Assembly (NCBI GenBank): GCA_947247005.1
Contig: OX365951.1
Location: 441,501 to 505,500, forward strand
Source: Spisula solida
Taxonomy: Eukaryota > Mollusca > Bivalvia > Venerida > Mactridae
Direction of reading: 5' to 3'
DNA length: 64,000 nucleotides
Each line of letters opens with the position of its first letter. Position 1 is the stretch's first letter. Shown here piece after piece: positions 34,641 to 48,215 of this stretch. The translations under genes and the position numbers were made by a program. The notes below the pieces were generated by a model. The model was given only the letters and a program-made list of their open reading frames with translations. It did no database searches and had not been told where the DNA came from.

Positions 34641-37600
34641 ATACCGGCACTGACATTTCAATATAGGAATATCACAAATTCAAGATAACTCGATTTCGAT
34701 CCAATACTTCACGATTTCACCTTGATAATTTGGCAAATCGATATCATGCAATTTTGTATTTGAACTGTCACCGCCGGTCTGTCGTCGTATAGATAACAAC
34801 GCTGTTGCATGTGAAACAACAAACGTGTACATATAGTAACCAGCAAACTTTACACATTTTCCATATTGTTTACAAGACGTAAAACTTATAGTTATATATA
34901 TTGGCTGAACATTATTTCTACAGGTGTTGGCCTAATCCATTTAGCACAGAAGATATCCACAGACGGAGTTCTTCTGGCTTTAGTTTCGGCAAATACAAAC
35001 GACCTATTTTTTGTTTCTAATAACGTATAACCAAAACATTCTTATTGGCTTAGACGGTTTAAACTTTCTCTAAACTCAATACTAACAAAAATAAACAAAC
35101 TTCTGCCGAAACAGCCTGGGCGGATTGTCTAGGTATTTAAAATGCTGATGAATTCCAGGATTGCCGTGTTAAAATAGAGATACTGTGCAATCATGGCGAG
35201 TGGGTTATGAAAGAAAATTACTGTTTTACTCAATCGGGTATTTTATTGGCTTCGTGATAAATGCATATCGCCAGTTTAATGCGCGAGTGACTAGTAGGAG
35301 AAGGAATTATCTAATGCTACTTGTACTGTTGTGAGGAATTCATTTGGATTGGTGATGTGTTTGTATATAGCGCGTTTGTATATATTTAAAGGCCCGCCTG
35401 ATTAGTACAATGAATAGAAGAAGGAATGTATCTTCTTCCACTGTTCTGAGAAGTTTGAATAGGTAACAGCGTATTTGATTTTAGCTCGTTTATATGTGTT
35501 TCTGCATTTTGCAGTTACATAAGGTGGTTAATAGCGTATTTGATTTTAGCTCGTTTATATGTGTTTCTGCAACTTGCAGTTACATAAGATGGTCAAGAGG
35601 ATATAATAAGTTATTCCGAATTGAAATTTTCTATCAGTAATATATTGCTTTAAGTTAGATAATTAAGTAAAATGGTCGCTGTACGTGTATATACATACAA
35701 CAAGCGAAAACTGCGCTTATCTAGATAAGAAGCTAAACACACATACAAATAAATATTAAACAATCGCCATACAAATTAATTATCAAGGTAAATAAGTACA
35801 TCTGGAGACATTTTTTTAAATAAATGCATACCTTATGTCGTCATTTCCATGTTTGCATATTGTATTAGCTCAATTCACTATAACAAAATGTCTCCGATCT
35901 GTCACTGTTGCCAACACATTACTTCATTTGGCAATGTTTGTACTTAATGTCGCTTTAAAGGGCCTATGTTAAACTGCATTGCTTTTAACCACAGACATTT
36001 TGAATGAGACGATTTATAAATCTAAAACTAATCGTAAAACATGTATCAAACGAAAAGGTTTTTAAAACTGGAATTCAGTTTCAGCGACGTGCTTGTGACG
36101 ATCATCTGAATGATAACAGACAATGTCTGCGGTCAAATCAATTGACAATCAATTACACGGCCTTTGTAAACATGTAGTGCTCAACGTTTTACTCACAGTT
36201 CAGAATGACAAATACAGTGATACTTGTGTCAAACAAAGACAATTACATGAATAATAAAAGCTTTCTGTAAACCTTCCCACACGTCTCTAATCGTATAATT
36301 TTCAGTTACATTAAACATAATAAGAGAGACAACCTGTCAATAAAGGCCACTGTTGGTATTCTTTGTATTCCCATGGCCGACCCTTACATACAGTTTTGAC
36401 TGTAACCCACAACAATTTCTATCTGCAAAATACAATGGATTTGTTTAAATAAAAATGATGGTATTTTAATGGAATATTAATGACAAATTCCTTCCGTTAG
36501 GACACGAGGCTTAATCCATTCAATTACAATTTAATCTCCTAACGTCACATCACTTTTCTCCTACAACAGTACACGTCAAGTTTACGACTGATGTGTGGCT
36601 TTTAAACGTGACTTGGCATAATGAAAATTCGACAGTACTTAAATTTCAATTTGGGACAAATACGATTAATTGCATTTATATTATATATCGATCGCTTAGT
36701 TCATTTCTGTCAATGGATGCAGAATTCAATATCGTGAACTATAACAGTCAAACCTGACCTCCCTCATACATTAAACATTATTATATTTGTTAAACATTCT
36801 TTCAAGTCCCATTGGTCAACAGTATGCCAGTCATACGGAGACTACTTGGTTTCAATTCCTTGAAATCTGGTGAACCTGCGGTAGTTACTAGTACCTAACT
36901 ATTCTGAGCGTCAAGCAGAGTCTATGTTCCAATGACATTGTGAACGACTTCAATGGTAGGTCTAAGCTCCACCACTAGGTTATCCAGGCGGATCTACAAA
37001 TGTACAGGAAATAAACAAAAAAACACAGATCGCAAATTTCATCTCTTATTTTTTCAACCAGTTAGATGATATGCAGACCAACATATTTTGCTGAACATTG
37101 CCATCCGTTGTATTTACAGACCGTATACAAATCATGTATTTTGGTAACTGCGACGAAATCACTGTCTTGTCAATTCGTGGATATTCGCCCAAAATAAACA
37201 AAATGTGGAATACAAAATTATTCGTGGGGCATTGAACTTCATGATTAAAAAAACAACGGTGCACATGTTTTTTATAATTAGAACATGTTTCGTCTTTAAC
37301 AACTCAACACATGTACATGAATTCAGCGTTTTGGTAAAACTAATTGATTGCCATACAGTTCAGCCTATTGATTAAATGTTAAATTGTTTGTTGAAACATG
37401 AAAACCGTTTCAATGCTTGGTGTCAAATAGCATGATACAATATTCCATGGGATGCACTTAAATGGTAACATATCGTTGAACGAGGCACAATACTAATGCA
37501 TTAATTGCCCTCACACCGGCTCCACATTCATGACGTTTCACACATCACGTGCCGGTTGGGAGAAAAAACTTGACGTCTGCAATAAGTTTGTGAAAACGAG

Positions 37601-38189
37601 GTAGGGACTGTACATGTTTATACTTGTCAGCTGACAGCGTCCAAAAATTGATGTCATCTTTAAACACGTTGGTGTTGTACCGAATAGGAATGCAAACATG
37701 CTGTTCAACAAAATCGTAATATGTAATAGCATATATTTCATTGACCAGAACGTGTAGTCTCCATCAACAATAATTTATCTAAATTTGCTGATAAAAAGGT
37801 TATTTGATCGTAATCGGTCAATCTGTACAAGGTATATCTAACCTGTTATACCATAACCTCTTATAATTATGAAGAACACATTAACGACAAAATTGTTTGA
37901 AAAACATACCAATTTGCTCGGCTAGTTTTTAAAATATTGAATTTTATAGAGTTTGGGGAAGACCTAAAACAGAAATTATATTTTTACAGAAATAGTTAGG
38001 CTTCTTAAGGTATAAACTTTGGTATATACGTGATTTTGCATGTACGGAACCACCGAGTGCAGTTTATTTTGGACTGAATTCTGTTTTGGATTGTGCACGT
38101 TATTTGTTTTTAAAATATTGTTTGAATGCCAAATGTATCTAAACAACAGGTTGGACATCATAATGCGTACTAAAACAACATTAGTAGAT

Positions 38190-38375
38190 GTGCTGTAAGT
38201 GTTTCGGCCGTTGTGCTGGGGCATTCAGCTTTTTGACAGTTGGGGCTTAGGTGGTTCAAATTATCGATCGTGTTTGGCATTGTGCCTTGTAGGTTATTAT
38301 GTTTGCTAAGTTGTGTGCTGCCTTCCCTGTTCGACTTAAAATTTGTTTATTAAGGTCATAAACTTGAACATTTGT
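38190..38375 (+). repeat. Unclassified interspersed repeat, unit 2 orthologue
   Basis: Counterpart of 15700-15925, with the family end GTGCTGCCTTCCCTGTTCGA and the shared non-family flank TTTGTTTATTAA in both units, confirming one ancestral insertion. Confidence 0.7.
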
Positions 38376-38999
38376 ACATGTATTAGTTAGAAGTATAAAG
38401 TGGGTTTTTAATGATGTTAAATTCTACGTAAACAGATCTACATGGTCTACATCTACATGGTACGTCGTCGCGGTCACACTTGACCATTTAGCGACGGGAT
38501 ACTAGTATAAATAAAAATAAGAAACGTCTATGGCACAGTTACCAAAAACAAATGGTGACCAATACAAACCGGGGTTCAAAAGCATTGTACCAGATCTATA
38601 ATGTAAGCAACACTTACCTTATACTCGACGCACGAAAAATCCTTGTACAACAACTAGTCCTTATCATTGATAGAATAGATTATAACCAGGAGTCCCTGTT
38701 ATGAAATATAATGAATCTGAAGCGATCAGTCAATATTAACAAATTGTGCACATACTTGTAATCTATATACATAAAAAAGTATATGATAACCAACCTCCAC
38801 ATCAACGATTAAAGCGAATGTGTGATAAATATGTAAAATCCCACTCACCCATTGCTAACGAAACGTAATTTCATTGATTACATTCAAATGACAAAAGTGC
38901 TTATATACTGTAAAGCCAGTAAAGTTAGCATTTCACAATATAGTTGATTTCTAAAGTCCAATCGGCCAAGCGGTATAATTCTAAATTATCACCCTCAAC

Positions 39000-39135
39000 T
39001 CGGGACACGGTGGTCGACTGGTTACCAATCGAGAAGACCATAGTTCGCAGTTCGGTCTGGGCTGTGGGTTAAATCTGAAACGCTTTTTATTGATTCTCAC
39101 CCAAATAGAGATGAACTGGTTGAAAACCAAGAGGT
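39000..39135 (+). repeat. tRNA-derived SINE, diverged unit 2 copy
   Basis: Counterpart of 16500-16662; the B-box is altered to AGTTCGGTCT, while the tail GAGATGAACTGGTTGAAAAC is well kept. Confidence 0.45.
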
Positions 39136-41384
39136 ATGTTTATGTTGTCTCACTAAAGGACCAATTCGTTTATTCGGAAAAGCTGGGGTATCGCACCCGC
39201 ATTCCGTGTATCACGTAACTGTCTATACCTCAAAACTCACAGTCACTGGTCAATTAGAGATGCTAAACTATTTGCAGTCAAACGTAACCACAACGATAAA
39301 AGAACAAACCAATTTTTTCTTTTTCATCCATGAATTTACGATCCGCCAGAATTTTACTAAATCCGTGAAATTTGAAACACACGGAAATTGACCGGTTTAT
39401 AGTACAACTTGCTCCTGTGATTCTATATTCTATAATTATATGGTGATACATTTTATCAGTAAGTATTAGTGATAATCATTCCTGACAAATTGCTGCAATT
39501 TGTGGAATTATGTTATGCATTTATCTAAATATAGCATAAAACGTAACACTGACTATATAATGTCAATATGCAGATCAGGCTCATTATCATACAGGATTAC
39601 CTGAAATCGTGTCGCTGGTATTTCATGTCAACGTAAGGTTGCGTGAGAGAAGAAGAAAATGCTGTATTCCTTTATCAAATACAGTCCAGTTAGAACATAG
39701 CGTGTGTGACGATGCCGTTTATGTGTACACAAAATTTTACAACCATTGTTTAAACAGGTAGAGGAATATGTTAGGTAAGCATTGACATTATAGCTGTCTG
39801 TATAAGGCTTTATAAATGTTTTATAACCGTAATAGTGGACTCGACCGCTGCGTCAGTGTATTCGTACCTAGATTAGACTATAGTTCTTACACAGAAACGG
39901 ATTATTTACTTTCGAATATCAAATTCACACGCGAATCTCATATATACATTATTATGACAGAAAATGGACAAATACCCAGTTATTGCGCTGGACACTCTCA
40001 ATGTTCAAATTCAGATGACCGAAATTCCAAAAACGAGTAATTTGACTATGGCCAATATACAATATGACAATATATTCCTCAAGCATGTTTTAAATATCAT
40101 AATGAACGAAATTCGGGCAAACTCCATATTAATCAAATTAGAATAAATTCGCAACATTACACTGTTTTAAACCTTTCCTTGATATAGGTTTAAGTGGTAG
40201 ACTCACAATTGCTGTGAGATAATGTAATACTGTATAATAACAGCGATTATAATATTACGGTTTGATCTTAACCGATTACATGTATATATAATCTATACTC
40301 ATATACATACCGTGAAAACTGTTAAGCCACCGTCTAACAAATGAACTGAAAATTATATTTTAACGTCATTATTATAAGTACCTGAGATAAAGTCGAACAC
40401 TCATTGGATTAAATGTAATACTAACACTTATGATAATTATATGAGAAGATAGCCTTAGAATTGGATTATCCGAAGTGTGCAGATTATATGTAGATAACAG
40501 AAGGTTAAGTACTTATGATTGTTTAAGCTGTCGTTTTTATGTATATATTAGTGTCCATTAAATTTTAATTTACATGTATTTCGCGTAACATTGTTACATA
40601 CAGTGTTAAACTATTAATCGCTTACCCCCATTGACCCATAATCTACTTACCTGCAGGATAACATTGTTATAACAAGAAGGGAGTAGTGTTCTTGTGTACG
40701 ATATCCCTCTATGTGATTCTTTTCTGAAATAACTACATGTGAACATACGCCTGCTGGCAAGTGACAGTATAGTTGTGTACTATTACATAAATTGCTCAAA
40801 TAGTAAATCTATCTCTACAAATAAGCATGTACCCAAATATCGATATTTTCCCAAGACGTGATGATAACCCCCGTCTCCCTGACATTATGAACTAACATGT
40901 TGATGATGAGAAATTTACCGAGGGATGGTGAATAAAATAGCAAGTTCTTACCAGCACCACACCATGTAAAATATTACTACAAGTCTAATCATTAGCGGAA
41001 TGTTTCACAACATATCCTCAAAAGCAGTTAACTATTATCATCATATTATTATTATTTTATTATTATTATGCGATATTTATATATAACACTTTTACAATGT
41101 AATTGCACGTTTAAAATATCAACAACGATTTGAAATGGGTTAGAGCCAGCAGCCTTATATGTATTGTAACATATATACGAATACAACTCAGAGATCGCAA
41201 ATAAAAAAATTATAACTGTGACGCTGTAATACATTTTCACACCAGTATCATAACTGTGCTTAAAACGCGTGACATACATATACATGACCCTGATGGTGCG
41301 TTATTGTGGTTTTGTGGCTAATACTTCGTCTTATCTTAGAGCATTGGAGGATTCACAAGAAGCGTATTTATTATACATTATTAC

Positions 41385-41530
41385 AATGATATTGAAGGTC
41401 CGATATTGTGGTCCTGTGCTCGGTTGGTTCAGTTGGGCATCGTGCTTTGTGTGTTTTTAATGTTTTCTGTGCTCGGCTGGTTAAGTTGAGTGCCGCCCTC
41501 CCTGTCTGACTTAATATAATCTTTTTGTCG
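41385..41530 (+). mobile_element. Short interspersed repeat insertion with duplicated flanks
   Basis: Two family heads occur in tandem (CTGTGCTCGGTTGGTTCAGT and CTGTGCTCGGCTGGTTAAGT), ending in CCTCCCTGTCTGACTTAATA. Compared with unit 1 (19540-19650), a flank of about 55 bp, TAATACTTCGTCTTATCTTA onward, is present on both sides (41317-41371 and 41530-41585). The insertion therefore came with a long duplication of its target or by unequal exchange. Confidence 0.75.
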
Positions 41531-41719
41531 TTAATACTTCGTCTTAATCTTAACACATTGGAGGATTCGCTGGAAGCGTATTTTAGAAAAGTCCTGACAC
41601 ATTATCAGATTATAAACGGGATAAGAACCTAATCACAAGTCCCAAGACAGTCATAAGTGAATGTGGAAGAGTAATATATAATGTTTATAGTATAGACAAA
41701 GAGATAACGAACTTGAATC

Positions 41720-41815
41720 TAATAAATGGCGTACGCACAACGCTAAAACTGCACAGCTCATCCTGTTAACGCCTACTGATCTTGGTTCGATACTTGATCA
41801 AGCAGGTTGTGTTGA
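41720..41815 (+). repeat. tRNA-like SINE relic, unit 2 copy
   Basis: Counterpart of 19800-19885 with the better B-box GGTTCGATAC at 41783-41792. Confidence 0.4.
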
Positions 41816-42089
41816 TCGGTGATAGTTGGCGACAATCATGCCTGGTAGAAATGTTGCAACTTGCGGGTGGAAGATCCAGTTAGAACTGGTTGATAATTAT
41901 ATGTATTTCCACAAAGAATTAGCCACTGTATGAATATAACTAAATTATGATTAAAATTGCACCAAAACGATGAAACACTACGTACCTGCCGTATATGACC
42001 AACAAATAAATAGTTCCATTCTTGACAACTTCCACACTGACGCCGTCATGTGGTAAAAAAGTGTCTACTTCAAAGGTGATTTCTTGTAC

Positions 42090-42600
42090 CGAGTGACATG
42101 TATCAGGGAATACGATAGTGCTGCTATACGGCATAACATATACAGATGTTAAAATAATCAAAAGCAATTTGAGATAACTAAACTAGTGTGAAAACCAAAC
42201 GAATAACGTTGTCGGAACGATGTCGGGTTTTCTCGGATTATATTGTCGTTGATACATGTACACTGATCTATAGTATTCCGGTGTATATTTCGAAGAAATT
42301 AGATTGCACTTTTAAAAGACTATTAATACCCATTTGACAATGAGCTCGTATCAATTGTCTGTTAACTATGTCAAGAACATGGGACCATGTCTGAGTAAAC
42401 AGTAAACATAACCAACAAAGCATTTAACTACAACGTGTTAAAGACATAAAACATCACGAAAGCTTTCTTACTTCAAACATAATCTAATTCATAGTGTACT
42501 ATTAAACTACATCTATTCGTGATGCAATTTTAAAATTTCGGAATAAAATTTACTGCATTATAGTATTATATAATAAAAGGTTTGTATCCTCGTGATATTT
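42090..42600 (+). repeat. Truncated third unit, block a''
   Basis: GGGAATACGATAGTGCTGCT through ATTTGAGATAACTAAACTAG matches 21512-21610. The match continues across the place of the 21912 insertion (empty here) to TTAATACCCATTTGACAATG and GCATTTAACTACAACGTG, matching 23190-23290, and fades near 42600. It is clearly more diverged than the first two units, and nothing resembling block b follows it. Confidence 0.8.
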
Positions 42601-43120
42601 AAAATGAAATGCTGGAAGCGAAGCTCATGTGTATTCTGAAACAACACGACGAAATAGATTAGCAAAGCAGAACCAATGGTAAATACGCCACAGGCAGCTT
42701 TAATGTTTTATAGGTCCTTCAATAAAATACGATACAAAAACAAGTGATAAACGATGATATTGTAGATCGAGTATAACAAAAGACCAGTTCAATGGAAAAG
42801 TGCAATTTGGTCTCTTTGCAAGTTATTTGGCCTGCTACTGTACATGTGAAAAGGCTCAAGATGCGCCAAATATTTAACGCAACATACCGGACATGCAATT
42901 TTATACAGGTACCTATATGAAAAGCGTTGCAAGAAAGCATCCTCACATTTAAACTGTCAATTTTTATGTACAATACAATTACACAAAGAAAGATAATAAT
43001 CCTTACAACCTAGGTTTTTGAAGTATCATCAATTTGAACTAGTGACATCGACATGTTCATACAGGCAATATAAAATAATGACGTATTTTCACAACATTGA
43101 CTTATTTAAAAAAGATAATA
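42601..43120. other. No gene or known element recognised
   Basis: AT-rich sequence after the third unit fades. A minus-strand frame (42719-42973) is short and without motif. Confidence 0.4.
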
Positions 43121-43124
43121 TAAA

Positions 43125-43690
43125 GTCAGATAGGGAAGTCAGCACTCAACTTAACCAGCCGACCACAGAAAACATAAAAAACCCATAAAAGTCACAAGCC
43201 CAACTGAACCAGCCGAGCACAGAAAACATAACAAACATAAAAGTCACAATGCCCAACTGAACCAGCCGAGCACAGAAAACATAACAAACATAAAAGTCAC
43301 AATGCCCAACTGAACCAGCCGAGCACAGAAAACATAACAAACATAAAAGTCACAATGCCCAACTGAACCGGCCGAGCACAGAAAACATAACAAACATAAA
43401 AGTCACAATGCCCAACTGAACGAGCCGAGCACAGAAAACATAACAAACATAAAAGTCACAATGCCCAACTGAACGAGCCGAGCACAGAAAACATAACAAA
43501 CATAAAAGTCACAATGCCCAACTGAACCAACCGAGCACAGAAAACAGACACAACAATTCGCATTGCACAATGCCTAAATGATCAAGTCAATGATCGGCCT
43601 AAGTCCAAGCTGTCAAAAAGCAGAATTAACTAGTTTCAGTAAGAAAAAAAACTGAATGCACACGCTGAATGACCTAGTTTCAACAGTTAC
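43125..43690 (-). repeat. Interspersed repeat copy amplified into a 53-bp satellite
   Basis: Family ends are present (AGTCAGATAGGGAAGTCAGC on the left; GAATGACCTAGTTTCAACAG on the right). Between them one family segment, AACCAGCCGAGCACAGAAAA plus 33 bp, is repeated with starts at 43154, 43207, 43260, 43313, 43366, 43419, 43472 and 43525. The inner units are almost identical, so the expansion is recent. A minus-strand frame of 64 codons over part of it has no gene context. Confidence 0.9.
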
Positions 43691-43804
43691 ACTAGTTGCT
43701 AACTGTATGCTGATATTTATTTTGTACCTTTCAATTATCATAGTCAACTGCGTTCCCTCTATAGCGATAGAACAATGTGTCTGGTACAGAAAATCTCCCC
43801 GCTT

Positions 43805-44100
43805 CTCCAACAAATGTAATGTAACGAAGTTCTCTCGTATTTCATCAATATTGTATCTCTACGTAAATATCTTTTGAGAAATAATTTCAACCTGATGTGT
43901 TTTGTATGAGAATTCTGCTGTTGCATATTACAATAAATGAACTTTCAGGGTGACTGAATCGACTTCATTTCAATAAGATGTACAGACACAAAATAATTTC
44001 AGAATTTCAATTTCAGACACCAGACGATATTATTGTTGTATATATTTAAAACAAATGAGCATATTGAGGATGACGACCCGCGTTCTAACGATATACTTAC
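43805..44100 (+). repeat. B duplication, first anchor
   Basis: From CCAACAAATGTAATGTAACG to GATGACGACCCGCGT this matches 56816-57115 at moderate identity (shared runs include ATATTGTATCTCTACGTAAA-like and ATTTCAATTTC). No coding content. Confidence 0.7.
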
Positions 44101-47100
44101 GTGACGAATCGAAATTTTGCGTTTCAGAAAAATTGCCAAAATTAGGTGTTTTAGACGTGAAAGTCATATTTCCGAAGTTAAAATCAAATCTTGAGTACTA
44201 GTAGTCTATACACTGGCTAACTGCATTGGTCCTCAAATATCTGATTATCTTAAGTAACACATTTTAGCGCTTAAAGCGTCGATGTAAAGTATTTACAGTA
44301 ATAAAATGTTGCAACTGTTACTCATTTACTAATGCATTTATCCAAAGATTTCCAAATACGCGTTCAAAATTTTTGAGACGAGACAAAAATTTAAGCAGTA
44401 TAAATTCTTTATGTATATACTTGAACCATTGAAGACATTAGACATTTGAAATGTGAAAAGGAATGCATGCATCGATAACAAAATTATAACGAAATATGGC
44501 GATACATTTTGTATATTTTACTGTTGGCGTTGTTGATATTAATAATCTGTAAATAGAAAAAGGTCAAATTAAAGGTTTGTCCACATTTCCAGACGACATA
44601 CTTTTCGCAATACATAAAGTGTTGAAACAGGCTTCTTTTCTGCACATACACTCGACACGAGGGATAACATCAGCAACAAAGTGCATGTACTAAGATTGAT
44701 TGATAATTACAAAAAAAATCGCATTAATATAAACTAATAAAAACAGTCTGCAGTTCATACAGAACGCGATCGTATAGCCTTACATAACTAGCTCATACAA
44801 CTAACGGTCATTTAAACATGCACTTTGCGTGTAACAAACAATTGACATCGATCACGTGATTCCAGACAAATGATCAGTTAGTATGTAACGTATTATCTTT
44901 CCAAGACAAGTATGTATCCAACATTACTACTTGAAGAGCATTACATCACAAAATGTTACAAAACTACACTATAATAAATCGTTTGTATCAGATATACATG
45001 TATACGGTTGTCAGTTGACCTGTCCAGTATGAGTTAAATATTAACCAGTACACCTTCTGCAGAGATGGTAGCATCTTTAGGAGAAGCATAAACAAAATTA
45101 AAACATTTGCTATCAGAAAACATCTCCTTAAAGTTGTTATCCTAGATTCATTAGCTAACCTACTCAAACGTTGTGTTCACAATCAACTAGGTTCACAGGC
45201 AACATGCACTTGTAATGATACTACACATGTCGAAGATAATGGGTGATGTTGTATTGTAAAGCAGATTTAATTGCAGCAATGACCTTGTCTACCAGTCAAG
45301 TGCAGAAAAGCTCTACAAAAATATCACAACAAACCTGACAGAGAAGGCAGCATTTAACAAAAACAGCTGAACACGATATACACAAAAACACAATTGACAT
45401 AATCATTACAAATAAACGCCACAAGGACAAACATAAAAATGTACAAGAACTAGAGCTGTCCACGAACAGCGCGCTGCACCTTTCTCCAACATACTGGGAG
45501 AGTATAACCATAGTACAGAGTGTTTCAAAATATACATGTATGTTACAGTTTCGTAACTTACAGTAATAACTTATGCATTACATACAATCCTGAAATACCT
45601 ATTAAAAGTAGAGGTTTCCGACATTTTCATGATACATCTACATAAAAGAGGTTTACAAACTTGTACCTGAACTTTAACATTTGCATTTCTAAGTCCAAAA
45701 GGGTGCATTATTTGAATAAAATGCTTGATAGAGTTTCCTAGTACTCATTTGTAGGAGTTGGGGTTATGATAGTGAACAAGTATGTAAAGTATGAAATCAT
45801 ATGTCAATGCAATTGTTGTTGTTTCCTGTTGACCACTATTGTTGTTATCTTTCAGATGCTATTGGCATGCTTTGAAACGTTTAATAAAAGTGTTACATTG
45901 CTAAAAGACACATTACGATGTATTTTAATCCCAAAAAGTTCATCGTGTATAAATGTATGACTTAAATTAAGTTTAGACCTTTCTTTGATAGCAGGCATAC
46001 TTTCAGTCAGTTTGACGATACGTTTTTCGAACGTTTGTTAGCTTAGTACAAATTATTAAGTATTGATTAAACATACATTATGACCAAACTGGTGAATGGA
46101 TTTCAACTAAATTTTAACCAAGAGAAGAAAATAGTCTAATTGGTACACATGTCAAGTTCAAAGATAGAAAACCGCGAAAATACAAAGATATGCATGTAAT
46201 TACATATCTTTTCGATCACCCCTCGTATTTCTTTTCAACATCAGCGTCGATCACATGTCATAAATCATCATCACGAAAGTATCATAAATCAATAGCCAGT
46301 AAACAGTTTAAAGTAGATACCATATTTAACACTGTCTGCGCTTGCATTCCTGTCTACTCAATGACATATTTCATCATGGTATAATTGTCTAGACAGATAG
46401 ACGATATTCTGTCTGATATATTGGAATCCTTGAATGTCAAAGTCTCATAATTGTGAATTGTCATAAATGTTTAAACATTGAAAAGGTAACCGAATTGTGC
46501 AAATGATATACTCCTTCCTGATGACGTGTGTCTGTGCCATCCCTGATTTGTTATTATCTTTTTGTTGAGAACACACTGTCTCCTACATCAGTGAATATAG
46601 AACATAATTGTATACTATTGTATATCAGTTGATTAAGCCTTCATCGTGGTAGTTAAATTATGCACTATTCAAAGCGTATACATCGCATATAAATAACAAT
46701 AATCGTCATACATATCCACGTCATATAATCTAGGATAGGAGTGAGAAGTTTAAACCGGAATGGAATCATTAGGGGACTTTATTGGATACAAAGCTTATAT
46801 CAAACATCGTGATTGGTCGCCCTTGTTCGTTCAACATGAAACTGAATTTTATGTAGAAAGTAGTTTACTGAACAATTTCATCAGTATGCATTTTATTTTC
46901 ATTATTGGACATAATCCCAAATCAATGTGCTAAATGTAAATTACAATGTACTTTATAAATGGATGTAGAATAACCGTATATAACAATGACATAAGCAGAA
47001 TGAGAAACGTTAGGCTTGATTGTGTATAACCTATTAGTACACCTCCATTAATATGTCTGGTATCAGCTGTATTCCGTAAGACATATTCGAACAATATCGT

Positions 47101-47639
47101 TGAATAGTAAATGGAGAATGGGGAAGGAAACATGGGAAACAAAAGCTAGATAGGTACAACTACAATTGTACAACATCTTACCCGTTTATCTTTTTTTAAG
47201 TTAGATTGTTTGTGTCAAGATATGTATGCTCCCTGAATAATGATGTTTCATATTGACAAAGTGTGTTACATGTAATATACTACATGTAGCTGCGATACTC
47301 AAAATGCCGCATTGCATAGCAAGTTAAAAACAATACCTAGTTTGTTATTTTATCCCATTATCCTTTTTAATCTACACTCATTTACTTCAGACCTTAATAA
47401 AAAAAGAATTATTTATACCGATGAGTGTCAAAAGAACACGTGTTTTTTCGACTACATTTACATGAACAGAACCAGTAAATAGTTGAGGCTGGAGTTAGAG
47501 AAGACTATTGATCTTGTAGCACTACCTGATCCAGTTGCATTACGATTTAAATTACGAATATTGAGGGTGTACAGTCATGCTCTTATTAAGGCATGGGATA
47601 GTAATTAAGCAGCTTAATTGTGTCACGACACAATTTCTG
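44101..47639. other. No gene recognised
   Basis: About 3.5 kb of AT-rich sequence. The frames at 45296-45511 (minus), 45766-45960 (plus), 46190-46384 (plus) and 46930-47142 (minus) are short, low in complexity or hydrophobic by chance, and show no domain I recognise. A diverged copy of the interspersed repeat is at 45300-45465 (minus; GACAGAGAAGGCAGCATTTA). No counterpart in the second B copy could be followed with confidence here. Confidence 0.4.
45300..45465 (-). repeat. Diverged copy of the interspersed repeat
   Basis: CTGACAGAGAAGGCAGCATTTAAC followed by AACAGCTGAACACGATATAC aligns with the family end, with many changes; it is an older copy than those at 25683 or 58100. Confidence 0.5.
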
Positions 47640-47905
47640 TCAGACAGCGATGTGTTATACTTTACTTTACGATCTTCATTTATGACTCAGAAGGGAATAT
47701 TTCCATGTTTTTGTATGTTATCCGTTCAGACAACACGACTAATCTTTGACGTTACACAATGCGTTTACATAGACTTATGACCATTGTGGGAATTGAGATT
47801 ATCTTGTTATTACGACATGGTGATCCTAATGTGACAGGGACTTTCAACACAAACTGAGAAAGTTGTCAGCACATGAAAAACGAGTATGTAGAGGTAAAGT
47901 GGTTC
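47640..47905 (+). repeat. B duplication, second anchor
   Basis: ATCCGTTCAGACAACACGAC, CTAATCTTTGACGTTACACA and GAGAAAGTTGTCAGCACATG recur at 59175-59430 with few changes; this is the best-preserved part of the B pair. A plus-strand frame (47577-47780) is not kept in the other copy. Confidence 0.85.
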
Positions 47906-48182
47906 TAGATGTAGCTAAACAGATATTATAGTTCACTGCAGTCTAGTTATCATTCATAATAACCTCCCTTTATGGTTAATGACGCACGGAATTCGACGTC
48001 CGCAGTGTGGCATTCATTGCGGAGTGATTATATAGACTTGCTTGAAATATCCATTTTTTGGGATGTCGATAGTTCGTTCTATGTCTAACCCTTGCGTGGT
48101 TGGCTCGGCGTTGTCGTTGTTTCTGCGTGGCTTTGGGTTGTCTGTGCGCTGTACAGTATATTCTAAAAATAAATATAATGAA

Positions 48183-48215
48183 TAATTAGACAGGAAAGGC
48201 AGCACTCAAATGAAA
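48183..48215 (-). repeat. Short terminal piece of the interspersed repeat
   Basis: TTAGACAGGAAAGGCAGCAC and TCAAATGA match only the fixed end of the family; the rest is absent, consistent with truncation at the variable end. Confidence 0.5.

Larger units (their letters stand above)
29800..41900 (+). repeat. Rear block b' of 21-kb tandem unit 2
   Basis: Homologous to 8560-20060; anchors are listed under that entry. It carries private insertions at 31899-32879, 33330-34105 and 41385-41530. It lacks the counterparts of 13105-14555 and 17770-18558. No host gene is recognised, and the open frames present are not shared with the unit 1 copy. Confidence 0.8.
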
